A stretch of 64,000 nt of DNA from positions 16,992 through 80,991 of the forward strand of contig JAAYKY010000007.1 in assembly GCA_012522185.1 (NCBI GenBank). Reading direction: 5' to 3'. Positions 50,462 to 59,048 of the stretch are shown piece by piece. The DNA is from Flavobacteriaceae bacterium (GTDB lineage: Bacteria > Bacteroidota > Bacteroidia > Flavobacteriales > Weeksellaceae). The translations under genes were made by a program, and so were the position numbers. Below the pieces are notes generated by a model. It was not told where the DNA came from. It searched no databases and saw nothing but the letters and a program-made list of their open reading frames with translations. Within the stretch, counting starts at the first letter, position 1. Each line of letters begins with the position of its first letter.

Positions 50462-51979
50462 TTATTTTCTTATGAATTCTTTAATGGAAGCAAGATAAGC
50501 AGACAAAACCACATCCTCCTTGAATGGAGGGACGATTGCCCGAATCTCCTTGTAAAGCTTTTGCCCTTGAGGAGATAAGTTTTCAAGACAATTCAAATGG
50601 TCAATGGCTTGAACCAAAGTCAATAATTGGATTGAAATCACTTCAAATGAATTTTCAATTACTTTTCGTGTAAGCAACGCCGAATTGGTGCCCATGCTTA
50701 CAATGTCCTGATTGTCCTTGTTGTTGGGAATGCTATGAATGTACATCGAAGTCGCCAAAGTCTGGTTCTCAGCCGTGGTCGAAGTCGCCGTAAATTGTGC
50801 ACCCTGAAGCCCGAAATTCAACCCGAGTTTCCCCAAATTGACAAAGGCAGGAAGCATTTCATTCAAAGAAGGATTCAATAAATAATTCAATTGACGCTCT
50901 TGCAACATGCTCAATTTCGTAAGCGCAATCCTTAATTTATCCATTTCAAATGAAACATAATCCCCATGGAAATTCCCACCATGGTAAACATTCCCCGAGT
51001 TCACATCTACAATTGGATTATCATTGGCCGAATTGACTTCTTCCACCAAAATCTTTTTTGCATTTTCTATACATTCATAAATCGGACCTAATATCTGAGG
51101 TACACATCGAATAGAATAATATTCTTGCAATTTATCCTTGAAAATTTCTTCCTGATTTTTCCCATTGTACAAATGTTCTTCGCGTTTGCGAATCAATTGA
51201 CTTCCCGAAAGAAATTCTCTCATTTTCGAAGCAACTTTTTGTTGTCCGGAATGTTTTTTTGTAGAATTCAATGTTTCGGAAAGATGATCATCGTAAGCAC
51301 GCATGATTTCATTGATCAAAGAAGAACAGGCAATTGACCAGTCGAAAAGCTTCTGAGCATACAAAATATTGATAATCCCAATTCCAGACATCACCGAAGT
51401 TCCGTTCATCAAAGCCAATCCTTCTCGCAGATGAATTTTCATAGGTTCCAAATTTTCCAGCTCAAACACCTCTTTCGTTGCACGTCTTTCACCTTTGTAA
51501 AAAACCTCCCCTTCACCAATCAAAGTCAAAGCCAGATGAGCTAATTGCACCAAATCCCCGCTTGCACCCACTCCACCATGTTCAAAAATCACCGGTGTAA
51601 TATTTCGGTTAATTAATTCCTGCATCAGTTTTACAGCAGAAATATGAATCCCCGAATGACCCAATGACAAAGTATTTAACCTGGCGAGCATAGATGATTT
51701 CACATAAAGCTCAGGTAGAGGTGCGCCCATTCCGGTCGAATGACTTCGAATAAGATTGTACTGAAGCTGATTCCGATCCCAATCGTTTATCTTGTATTGA
51801 GCCATCGGGCCAAAACCCGTATTCACACCATAAATAACTTTATTTTCGGCGAAATCGGTTAAAAATTTGTAACTTTCCTCAATCTTCTCCCAAATGGAAT
51901 CGGATAAAGTAAACTGTTGATTTTCAAAAACAATCGACTGAAAATCTTCCAGTGAAATCGAACCCTTAATTTGAATCAT
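50462..51979 (-). CDS. Aromatic amino acid ammonia-lyase (HAL/TAL family)
   Basis: A 505-residue enzyme with the MIO cofactor triad Ala-Ser-Gly in GGVGASGDLVQLAH (139-141) and the conserved Y50 in VIYGVNTGFGP. It deaminates an aromatic amino acid: tyrosine to 4-coumarate (TAL) or histidine to urocanate (HAL). The substrate-selecting segment reads IRSHSTG (S79, H80), which TAL and HAL can both show, so the sequence does not decide. Pigment context, with an aryl-CoA ligase and a polyene pathway, makes TAL much more likely, because 4-coumarate is the known flexirubin precursor. It heads the leftward operon ending at the LpxL-type gene. Confidence 0.92.
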   Translation of the reverse strand: MIQIKGSISLEDFQSIVFENQQFTLSDSIWEKIEESYKFLTDFAENKVIYGVNTGFGPMAQYKINDWDRNQLQYNLIRSHSTGMGAPLPELYVKSSMLARLNTLSLGHSGIHISAVKLMQELINRNITPVIFEHGGVGASGDLVQLAHLALTLIGEGEVFYKGERRATKEVFELENLEPMKIHLREGLALMNGTSVMSGIGIINILYAQKLFDWSIACSSLINEIMRAYDDHLSETLNSTKKHSGQQKVASKMREFLSGSQLIRKREEHLYNGKNQEEIFKDKLQEYYSIRCVPQILGPIYECIENAKKILVEEVNSANDNPIVDVNSGNVYHGGNFHGDYVSFEMDKLRIALTKLSMLQERQLNYLLNPSLNEMLPAFVNLGKLGLNFGLQGAQFTATSTTAENQTLATSMYIHSIPNNKDNQDIVSMGTNSALLTRKVIENSFEVISIQLLTLVQAIDHLNCLENLSPQGQKLYKEIRAIVPPFKEDVVLSAYLASIKEFIRK

Positions 51980-52012
51980 AATCGTAAATATAGATTTTTA
52001 GAAGAGAGGTGG

Positions 52013-52020
52013 CAAATTTA
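52013..52020 (-). promoter_or_regulatory. -7 box (TAAATTTG) for the ammonia-lyase operon
   Basis: On the minus strand the bases read TAAATTTG, 33 bp before the ammonia-lyase start. It is the mirror image of the rightward box at 52032-52039, the two separated by 11 bp. Confidence 0.55.
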
Positions 52021-52031
52021 ATAATATCTGT

Positions 52032-52039
52032 TAAATTTG
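52032..52039 (+). promoter_or_regulatory. -7 box (TAAATTTG) for the halogenase-like operon
   Basis: TAAATTTG, a full match to TAnnTTTG, lies 25 bp before the ATG at 52065. With the mirrored box at 52013-52020 it forms a symmetric promoter pair that starts both divergent pigment operons from one 27-bp spot. Confidence 0.55.
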
Positions 52040-52064
52040 AACAGAATTAAAACTTAAAATAAAA

Positions 52065-53285
52065 ATGGTAACTGAAAAGGTGGATGTCTTAGTCATAGGT
52101 GCCGGTCCCTCTGGTGCTGTTGCGGCTTCAATCCTCCAACAAAACGGAATCAATCTAAAAGTGGTGGAGAGACAAAAATTTCCCCGATTTGTAATCGGAG
52201 AAAGTCTTATCCCAAGGTGTATGGATAACTTTGATGAAGCGGGATTTATCGAGGGGATTTTGGAAAAAGGTTTCGAAAAAAAACTATCCGCACGTTTTCT
52301 TCGCGGAGAGGAAGTTTGCCATTTTGATTTTAGTCAGAAATATACAAAAGGCTGGGACTGGACCTGGCAAATGCCACGTGCCGAATTCGATAAAACACTG
52401 ACCGATATACTCCAAAGTCGTGGAGTGGACATTGAATTTGAAACAACCGTGGAAAATGTGATTTTCAACGGAAGTGATTCGGTTACAACCGTTTCAAACG
52501 CAAAAGGAACCAAAGAAATTCATGCGAAATTCATCATCGATAGTAGTGGGTACGGAAGGGTCTTGCCACGACTTTTTAATTTGGATGTGCCCAGCTCGCT
52601 GGATCCGATGTCGGCTATTTTTGTTCATTTGAAAGATAACAGAAGACCAAAAGGAGTCGAAGGAACTCAAATTACCTTTGATGTGCTTTCGCAGAAAAAC
52701 TGGTTTTGGGTCATTCCCTTTTCAGAAAATATTTCTTCGCTTGGACTTGTTGCACCAAAAGAATACCTGGAAGCAGTCGATAAAGGCGATAATGAGGAAA
52801 CATTCCGGGAAATCATCCGACAATCAGATTATTACAGAGAAAGATTTGACGGACTTGAATTTATATTTGAACCTAAAAAACTGGTGGCTTATTCGTCAGC
52901 CGTCAAAAAATTATACGGTCCGGGTTATGCACTAACCGGAAATAGTGCGGAATTTTTGGATCCTGTGTTTTCATCAGGTGTTTGTTTTGCATCTGAATCG
53001 GGAGCCACAGCTGCACGATTGATTTCCAAACAACTCAAAGGAGAATCAGTGGATTGGGAAAAAGAATACGAGGAATACATCATGGAAGGCGTGGGCGTAT
53101 TTCGCTCGTATGTAAAAACTTGGTATACAGGAGAGTTGCAACGCTTGTTTTTCCATCCCGAAGTAAATGAGGACATCAAAAGCAAACTTTGTTCAGTACT
53201 TGCCGGATATGTATGGGACAAGACCAATCCCTTTGTGGCAAAGCATGACAGAGCGGTTCAGGCCATTGCACACGTTTTGACTTAA
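52065..53285 (+). CDS. Flavin-dependent halogenase/monooxygenase-like enzyme of the pigment cluster
   Basis: A 406-residue FAD enzyme. The dinucleotide site is GAGPSG (12-17). At 213-218 it has WFWVIP, a full match to the W-x-W-x-I-P motif of flavin-dependent halogenases, and FLDPVFSSG (297-305), also typical of that group and of related reductases. Halogenases need a reduced flavin from a partner. Chlorinated flexirubins exist, so ring halogenation of the aryl or resorcinol part is a reasonable prediction. Hydroxylation by a related monooxygenase is the alternative. It is the first gene of the rightward pigment operon, 1-bp overlapping the next gene. Confidence 0.88.
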   Translation: MVTEKVDVLVIGAGPSGAVAASILQQNGINLKVVERQKFPRFVIGESLIPRCMDNFDEAGFIEGILEKGFEKKLSARFLRGEEVCHFDFSQKYTKGWDWTWQMPRAEFDKTLTDILQSRGVDIEFETTVENVIFNGSDSVTTVSNAKGTKEIHAKFIIDSSGYGRVLPRLFNLDVPSSLDPMSAIFVHLKDNRRPKGVEGTQITFDVLSQKNWFWVIPFSENISSLGLVAPKEYLEAVDKGDNEETFREIIRQSDYYRERFDGLEFIFEPKKLVAYSSAVKKLYGPGYALTGNSAEFLDPVFSSGVCFASESGATAARLISKQLKGESVDWEKEYEEYIMEGVGVFRSYVKTWYTGELQRLFFHPEVNEDIKSKLCSVLAGYVWDKTNPFVAKHDRAVQAIAHVLT

Positions 53286-54931
53286 TGAATTTTCGGGTAA
53301 AACATATCATACTATGGATTTCGGTTTTTACGCTGATTTCCTGTGCGGCTCCTAAAGAATTACCTACTTTCAATTACAGGGTTGAACCTTTTCCGGAAAA
53401 AATTGATTCCGGTGATTTTAAATTATTGGGAAATAATCTTTTGCGAAAGAATTCATACGATATCTGGGAATTGTATCTCGAAGGAAATCCGCTGGAAAGA
53501 GGACTGGCAAACGGAAATCTCACCGAAGAATTGATGTACGAACAGGAAAAAATCTTCGTTTCCAAAATCGAAGAATTGGTTCCTTCGAAATTTCAACAAA
53601 ATCTGGTGCGTGGTTTTCTGAAGTTTTTCAATCGGAAATTACATAAACATGTCACGGAAGAATACACAGCGGAAATTTATGGAATTTCCGAATTTACATC
53701 AGAGGAATTTAATTTCGTGGCGCCGGTTTTCTGGCGAACTTTGTACTTTCACGCTGCACACGACATCGGCCATGCTTTGCAAGATCTGGCAATGGTCGGA
53801 TGTACTTCCTTTGCGGCTTGGGGCGAGAATTCGGCCGATGGAAAATTAATCCTCGGTCGAAACTTCGATTTTTATATCAATGATGAATTTTCTGAAAATA
53901 AAATCATTGCTTTCATCAATCCTGACGAAGGTCATAAACACGCCATCGTCACTTGGCCGGGATTTGTGGGCGCGGTTTCGGGAATGAACGAAAAAGGAAT
54001 TACCGTCACGATCAACGCCGGAAAATCTTCCATTCCGTTAGTCGCCAAAACGCCAATTTCATTGGTGGCGAGAGAGATTTTGCAATATGCCGGAAATTTT
54101 GAAGAAGCGATAGAAATCGCTAAAAAAAGAGAAGTTTTTGTAGCCGAGTCGATTATGGTCGGCAGTGCCGAGGAAAGATCCGCGATTTTAATCGAGGTTT
54201 CACCAAGGAAATTCGATGTGTATCGGGTAGAAAGTTCCGCCGATTTATTGGTTTGTTCCAATCATTTTCAAAGCGAAATTTATCAGTCCGATAAAAAAAA
54301 TCAGAAAGCCATTGCGGAGTCGCATTCGCAATATCGATTTGAAAAAATGAATGAATTAATCGCTGAAAATCCACCGGTTTCTCCGGAAATTGCAGCCGAT
54401 TTTTTACGAAATAAATCAGGATTGAATGAACTGGAAATCGGATATGGAAACGAAAAAGCAATCAATCAGCTTTTGTCGCATCACGCCGTTATTTTCAAAC
54501 CGGAAGACCGCTTGATGTGGGTTTCGGCCAATCCCTATCAGCTGGGCGCTTTTGTGGCGTATGACCTGAATGAGGTGTTTGAAAAAATGGAAAACGGCGA
54601 TTGGGGAGATTTTTCGGTGGAAGAATTGATCATTCCCGAAGATGAATTTTTGCATTCAGACGAATTCCAAAATTATTTAGCATTTAAAAAAGAAATGAAA
54701 CGTTTTGAAACGGATGAAATAATTTCAGAGGAGGAAATTCATTCGTTCATCCAATTAAATCCCCAATTTTGGAAGACCTATTTTTTGGTGGGCGAATATT
54801 ATTTCGAAAGAAAAAATTATAAAAAAGCCCTGGAAAAATATAAAATTGCCTTGGAAAAGGAAATTACAACCGTTCCCGACCGCGAATTTTTGGAAAAAAG
54901 AATTCGGAAATCGGAACGAAAGATGAAATAA
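53285..54931 (+). CDS. C45-type Ntn hydrolase / acyltransferase-like lipoprotein
   Basis: A 548-residue lipoprotein: the signal peptide ends in LISCAAP (C20). The Ntn-hydrolase nucleophile is in MVGCTSFAAWG (C173), followed by GRNFDFYIND and GAVSGMNEKGITVTINAGKS, typical of the C45/acyl-CoA:6-aminopenicillanate acyltransferase and related families. A TPR-like pair occupies the C-terminus (about 500-535). Relatives cleave or transfer acyl groups on amides or esters; here an esterase or acyltransferase step on the pigment in the outer part of the cell is suggested. The substrate is unknown. The gene overlaps the halogenase-like gene by one base and ends 1 bp before the ligase gene. Confidence 0.8.
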   Translation: MNFRVKHIILWISVFTLISCAAPKELPTFNYRVEPFPEKIDSGDFKLLGNNLLRKNSYDIWELYLEGNPLERGLANGNLTEELMYEQEKIFVSKIEELVPSKFQQNLVRGFLKFFNRKLHKHVTEEYTAEIYGISEFTSEEFNFVAPVFWRTLYFHAAHDIGHALQDLAMVGCTSFAAWGENSADGKLILGRNFDFYINDEFSENKIIAFINPDEGHKHAIVTWPGFVGAVSGMNEKGITVTINAGKSSIPLVAKTPISLVAREILQYAGNFEEAIEIAKKREVFVAESIMVGSAEERSAILIEVSPRKFDVYRVESSADLLVCSNHFQSEIYQSDKKNQKAIAESHSQYRFEKMNELIAENPPVSPEIAADFLRNKSGLNELEIGYGNEKAINQLLSHHAVIFKPEDRLMWVSANPYQLGAFVAYDLNEVFEKMENGDWGDFSVEELIIPEDEFLHSDEFQNYLAFKKEMKRFETDEIISEEEIHSFIQLNPQFWKTYFLVGEYYFERKNYKKALEKYKIALEKEITTVPDREFLEKRIRKSERKMK

Positions 54932-54932
54932 A

Positions 54933-56237
54933 ATGATAAAACTACCCGAAATAGAAAGAAAATCAAAAGAAGAAATCAAAGCTTTCCAAAATGAACTTCT
55001 GAAAAAGCAATTGGTTTATCTTCAAGAAAATTCAACTTATTATTCGGAATTATTTAAAGCGCAAAAAATTGATATTGAGTCAATTAATTCGGTAGAAGAT
55101 CTTGTGAAAATTCCGGTTACGACCAAAGATGAACTTCAGAAATACAATGAGAAATTTCTATGCGTTCCCAAATCTGAGATTGCCGATTATGTTTCGACTT
55201 CGGGTACTTCGGGTGATCCGGTTTTGATTGCGATGACCGATGAAGATTTGGAGCGATTGGCCTACAATGAAGCTTTGTCTTATGATTGTGCCGGATTAAA
55301 TTCTGGAAATACACTTCAGCTTACCACCACTTTGGATCGTCGATTTATGGCCGGACTGGCGTATTTTTTAGGAGCGCGAAAAGCCGGAATTGGAGTGGTA
55401 AGAGTGGGTTCGGGCGTGCCGGAATTGCAATGGGATACTATCCGAAAAATCAAACCCGATGCGCTGATTTGTGTGCCTTCCTTTTTGCTGAAAATGATTG
55501 AATACGCTGAAGAAAACAACATCGATTATCGGAATTCAAGTGTGAAAAAGGTAATTTGCATTGGCGAACCTTTGCGAAATCAGGATTTTTCGGACAATGT
55601 TCTGGCGTCGAAAATTAAATCAAAATGGCCTTTGGAATTGTATTCGACCTATGCTTCCACCGAGATGGCGACGGCTTTCACCGAATGCGAAGCCGGAATG
55701 GGAGGTCATCATCATCCGGAATTGATAATCTGTGAATTTCTGGATGAAAATGATCAGCCGGTGACTGAGGGCGAAGCCGGTGAGTTAGTCGTTACGACGC
55801 TGGGTGTGAGGGGAATGCCGTTGTTGCGTTATAAAACCGGAGACATTGTAAAACCTTATCACGAAAAATGCAGTTGCGGCCGTACGACCTTTCGGTTGGG
55901 GCCACTTGTGGGGCGCAAACAACAGATGATTAAATACAAAGGAACTTCGCTTTATCCGCCGTCTTTGCTCGATTTATTGAATGATTTTGAGGAGGTGAAA
56001 CATTATGTAATTGAAGTTTTTTCGAGTGAAATTGACGAAGATGAAATCCAAGTTAAAGTTTTTTCCACCAATGAATCCGAAGAAATGCTGGATCGGATCA
56101 AAGACCGTTTCCGAGCCAAAGTCAGGGTGAGTCCGCGGATTCAATTCGTTTCCGAACCGGAAATTCTGAATATAAAATTTCCTGAAAATTCGAGGAAAGC
56201 AGTTACATTTGTAGATAATCGAAATTCACTAAAATAA
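54933..56237 (+). CDS. Phenylacetate-CoA ligase family enzyme (aryl-CoA/ACP ligase)
   Basis: A 434-residue AMP-forming ligase. The adenylation signature STSGTSGDP (88-96) and YSTYASTEM (about 235-243, A5 motif) are present, with a long C-terminal subdomain that includes KTGDIVKPYHEKCSCGRTTFRLG. In flexirubin synthesis such an enzyme activates 4-coumarate (from the ammonia-lyase) as CoA or ACP thioester to prime the polyene. The gene follows the Ntn-hydrolase gene by one base and lies 7 bp before the next gene, so it is the third gene of the rightward pigment operon. Confidence 0.9.
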   Translation: MIKLPEIERKSKEEIKAFQNELLKKQLVYLQENSTYYSELFKAQKIDIESINSVEDLVKIPVTTKDELQKYNEKFLCVPKSEIADYVSTSGTSGDPVLIAMTDEDLERLAYNEALSYDCAGLNSGNTLQLTTTLDRRFMAGLAYFLGARKAGIGVVRVGSGVPELQWDTIRKIKPDALICVPSFLLKMIEYAEENNIDYRNSSVKKVICIGEPLRNQDFSDNVLASKIKSKWPLELYSTYASTEMATAFTECEAGMGGHHHPELIICEFLDENDQPVTEGEAGELVVTTLGVRGMPLLRYKTGDIVKPYHEKCSCGRTTFRLGPLVGRKQQMIKYKGTSLYPPSLLDLLNDFEEVKHYVIEVFSSEIDEDEIQVKVFSTNESEEMLDRIKDRFRAKVRVSPRIQFVSEPEILNIKFPENSRKAVTFVDNRNSLK

Positions 56238-56244
56238 ATAAAAC

Positions 56245-56844
56245 ATGAAGACAACTTTATTTTTGGTAGCCTTTACAGCGCTTACCTTGAGTGTTTCAGC
56301 TCAGAAAATGAAAATTGAATCCGGGAATTTAAGCTTCCTGAAAGATCAAACGGAAATCAATGTAGAGTTTGATTTTAGCAACGCTACTTTCTATAATGAA
56401 AAAATGTCCGAACAGGATTACATCAACAAAAGACTAAAAGAAATTGGTGACGATAAAGGAAAAGCAGAAGCCGATAAATGGTTGGAGGATTGGAATTCGT
56501 CCAAAGAGGATTCTTTTACCGAAAAGTTTATTACTTCCTTCAATAACTATGGGAAAATTCAGGTTTCCGAAGACGATTCTGCTCCTTATACCTTGATTGT
56601 GGAAACGGTTTGGATTTACCCGGGTTGGTTTGCAGGTGTGATGAAACAACCGGCGAAAATCACGACAAATCTTAAATTCGTTGAAACAGCCAATCGCAAC
56701 AATGTTTTGGCGGTAATCAGCAGTAAGAATGCGCCGGGTGATGGCTACTTCATTGGTGTGGCAAACAACAACGACCGTATTTCTGAAGGTTATGCAAAAA
56801 CCGGGAAATCATTGGCAGGCTTGGTTAAAAAACGAGCGAAATAA
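56245..56844 (+). CDS. Secreted hypothetical protein, last gene of the rightward operon
   Basis: A 199-residue precursor with a signal peptide (residues 1-20, cleavage near VSAQK). The mature part is polar with no recognised domain; it has a beta-rich middle (DSAPYTLIVETVWIYPGWFAGVMKQPAKITTNLKF) and a glycine-containing end (NAPGDGYFIGVANNNDRI). I recognise similar proteins as widespread in Flavobacteriia but know no function. It lies 7 bp after the ligase gene and is closed by a strong terminator. A pigment role is not required by this position. Confidence 0.65.
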   Translation: MKTTLFLVAFTALTLSVSAQKMKIESGNLSFLKDQTEINVEFDFSNATFYNEKMSEQDYINKRLKEIGDDKGKAEADKWLEDWNSSKEDSFTEKFITSFNNYGKIQVSEDDSAPYTLIVETVWIYPGWFAGVMKQPAKITTNLKFVETANRNNVLAVISSKNAPGDGYFIGVANNNDRISEGYAKTGKSLAGLVKKRAK

Positions 56845-56863
56845 TTGGAATGAATAACATAAG

Positions 56864-56887
56864 AGCCGGTAAATTCCGGCTTTTTTT
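56864..56887 (+). terminator. Intrinsic terminator ending the rightward pigment operon
   Basis: A 6-bp GC-rich stem (AGCCGG with CCGGCT, TAAATT loop) followed by seven T, 19 bp after the stop codon. Confidence 0.85.
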
Positions 56888-56944
56888 GTGCTTAAACTCA
56901 TCAAACAAATCGCTCATAAATTAGACTAAGCAGTAGAATTTTTA

Positions 56945-56952
56945 TAATTTTG
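56945..56952 (+). promoter_or_regulatory. -7 box (TAATTTTG) for prs
   Basis: A full TAnnTTTG match 37 bp before the prs start codon, just after the preceding terminator. Confidence 0.5.
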
Positions 56953-56989
56953 TACACCATTTCACGCAACACATAAATAATTTACACAC

Positions 56990-57925
56990 ATGGAACAAAA
57001 CGCTTTGTTATTTTCAACCCGGGGAAGCCAGGTTTTAGCTGAGAAAATCGCAGAAAACTACGGTGAAAAATTGGGTAAACTTAAAATCGTAGACTTTAGC
57101 GATGGGGAATTTCAGCCTGCATTTGAACAATCGGTTCGAGGTGCTCGGGTTTTTATCATCGGTTCGACTTTTCAACCGAGCGATAACTTAATGGAGCTTT
57201 TGCTCATGTGTGATGCAGCCAAACGTGCTTCGGCAGATAAAATCACGGCGGTGATCCCTTATTATGGTTATGCAAGGCAAGACCGTAAAGATGCACCTCG
57301 CGTTCCTATTGGAGCAAAATTAGTGGCGAAAATGATTGCAGCAGCAGGCGCAACCCGCGTTATGACGATGGATTTACACGCCGACCAAATCCAAGGTTTT
57401 TTTGAAATTCCGGTGGATCATCTTTATGCCTCCACAATTTTTATTGATTACATTCAGAGTCTTAATTTAGATAATCTAACGATTGCTTCGCCCGATATGG
57501 GCGGTGCAAAACGTGCCAATAATTATTCAAAACACCTCAACGCCGACATTGTGATTTGTCACAAAGAAAGAAAAAGAGCCAATGAAGTTGAAAATATGAT
57601 GTTGATTGGAGAGGTAGAAGGAAAAAACGTAATCTTGCTGGACGATATGATCGACACAGCTGGAACACTGACCAAAGCAGCGGAACTGATCATGGAAAAA
57701 GGAGCCAAAAGCGTACGTGCAGTAGCTACGCATCCCGTATTGTCAGGCAATGCATATGAGCGGATTGAAAACTCACCTTTGGTAGAAGTTGCGGTCACGG
57801 ATAGTATTCCTTTAAAAAATTATTCGGGATCTAAAATAAAAGTGTTATCTTGCGCGCCACTTTTTGCTGATGTTATGCATATGGTACATAGCAGAAAATC
57901 AATTAGTTCGAAATTTATTATTTAA
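56990..57925 (+). CDS. prs: Ribose-phosphate diphosphokinase
   Basis: A 311-residue cytosolic enzyme making PRPP from ribose-5-phosphate and ATP, the precursor of nucleotides, histidine and tryptophan. The class I motifs are present: FSDGEFQP near the N-terminus, YYGYARQDRK, DLHADQIQGFFEIPVDHL and the PRPP-binding loop LLDDMIDTAGTL. Length is normal. The gene is followed by rplY about 108 bp downstream, a pairing common in Bacteroidota, so the two may share regulation. Confidence 0.97.
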   Translation: MEQNALLFSTRGSQVLAEKIAENYGEKLGKLKIVDFSDGEFQPAFEQSVRGARVFIIGSTFQPSDNLMELLLMCDAAKRASADKITAVIPYYGYARQDRKDAPRVPIGAKLVAKMIAAAGATRVMTMDLHADQIQGFFEIPVDHLYASTIFIDYIQSLNLDNLTIASPDMGGAKRANNYSKHLNADIVICHKERKRANEVENMMLIGEVEGKNVILLDDMIDTAGTLTKAAELIMEKGAKSVRAVATHPVLSGNAYERIENSPLVEVAVTDSIPLKNYSGSKIKVLSCAPLFADVMHMVHSRKSISSKFII

Positions 57926-58033
57926 ATTTATTATAAAGAATTTTGTGAAATATCCTTTTTAAAGGACTCTTTTAGAGAGGTAATTATAACGGGATATTGC
58001 ATTTTCAAATTAAAAACAATTAAAAACAAACAA

Positions 58034-58663
58034 ATGAAATCTATTACAATTCAAGGTGTAAAAAGAGAAAGCGTGGGCAAAGCTGCGACGCGTGCCTTAC
58101 GTAATGCTGACCAAGTACCTTGTGTTGTTTATGGTGGAAATGAACCTTTGCATTTCTCAACTGACGAGAAAAGCTTCAAAAAATTGGTTTATACACCGGA
58201 AGCACACACTGTAAACTTAGAGTTGGCTGATGGAACGAAAGTCTCTGCAATTTTGCAAGACATTCAGTTTCACCCGGTAACTGACCGAATTATTCATGCC
58301 GACTTTTTCCAGTTGCATGATGATAAGCCGGTGGCGATTGAAGTTCCGGTTCGATTGACAGGGCGTGCTCGTGGTGTGGTAAACGGTGGTGTACTTCGAT
58401 TCAATATGCGTAAACTAAAGGTAAAAGCCATCCCGGCAAACTTACCTGACGAAATCGTAATTGATATTACTCCAATGAGAATTGGAAACAAGAAGTATGT
58501 AGAATCCATCCGTACAGAAGATTATACAATCCTTCACCCAGATAATGCGGTTATCGTAGCGGTGAGAACTTCTAGAACTGCAGTTGCTGACTCAGATGAT
58601 GAGGAAGAAGGAGGAGATGCTCCTGCGGCAGATGCGGCTTCTGAAGAAGGTGCAGCAGAATAA
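58034..58663 (+). CDS. rplY: 50S ribosomal protein L25 (CTC/TL5 type)
   Basis: A 209-residue ribosomal protein that binds 5S rRNA. The N-terminal L25 domain has [22 protein letters not shown] and the later CTC domain has [19 protein letters not shown]. The C-terminus is a low-complexity acidic tail ([24 protein letters not shown] in several runs), typical of the long bacterial form. The gene follows prs and is closed by a terminator. Confidence 0.96.
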   Translation: MKSITIQGVKRESVGKAATRALRNADQVPCVVYGGNEPLHFSTDEKSFKKLVYTPEAHTVNLELADGTKVSAILQDIQFHPVTDRIIHADFFQLHDDKPVAIEVPVRLTGRARGVVNGGVLRFNMRKLKVKAIPANLPDEIVIDITPMRIGNKKYVESIRTEDYTILHPDNAVIVAVRTSRTAVADSDDEEEGGDAPAADAASEEGAAE

Positions 58664-58684
58664 GATTTATCTTAATCGAAATAG

Positions 58685-58713
58685 AAACTCCGGCTTTAAG
58701 TCGGAGTTTTTTT
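58685..58713 (+). terminator. Intrinsic terminator after rplY
   Basis: Stem AAACTCCG with CGGAGTTT followed by seven T in all; 22 bp past the stop. Confidence 0.85.
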
Positions 58714-58743
58714 ATGAATGAATTTGAATGGAATTCGTAAATT

Positions 58744-59042
58744 GAAATTTATTAACCTGAGTTTGGTTATTCAAACTTTGTCAAAACGCTTTTAAATAGT
58801 GAGATGTGAGATTTTTCTTGAACATTTGATATTAAGATAAATAAAAAGTTATTGTGGAGAGAAAAACCGAAACAGATTGCTGTATAAAAGCGATTTATTC
58901 TTTTACTGTTATTAAAAGCACCTGTCCACTACGTTGTGTTTTAACGAGATAGCCCACTATCCCTTTGAAAATACGCCTTGCATCCAAATACTTTTATTAA
59001 TTTTGACTTTGTTTTTATAATCGAACTCAGGTTATTAAGTTT
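58744..59042. mobile_element. MITE-like element with long terminal inverted repeats (putative)
   Basis: About 299 bp with no credible gene, bounded by inverted repeats. The left end AAATTTATTAACCTGAGTTTGG pairs with the right end (CGAACTCAGGTTATTAAGTTT region); 22 of 27 positions or better match over 58744-58770 and 59016-59042, with AACCTGAGTT perfect, and weaker similarity continues inward to about 42 bp (AAAC and GTCAAAA blocks). This is the layout of a miniature inverted-repeat element. No target-site duplication was verified. The right end comes within 6 bp of the tadA start, and a -7 box lies inside it. Confidence 0.5.
58998..59005 (+). promoter_or_regulatory. -7 box (TAATTTTG) for tadA, inside the MITE-like element
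   Basis: A full TAnnTTTG match 43 bp upstream of the tadA ATG. It falls within the element's right end, so the element may supply this gene's promoter. Confidence 0.4.
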
Positions 59043-59048
59043 AACAAA

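Noticed and set aside
50462..51979. Annotating the ammonia-lyase as histidine ammonia-lyase (hutH)
   Set aside because: The SH selectivity motif alone cannot separate HAL from TAL, and there are no hut genes nearby; the pigment context favours TAL.
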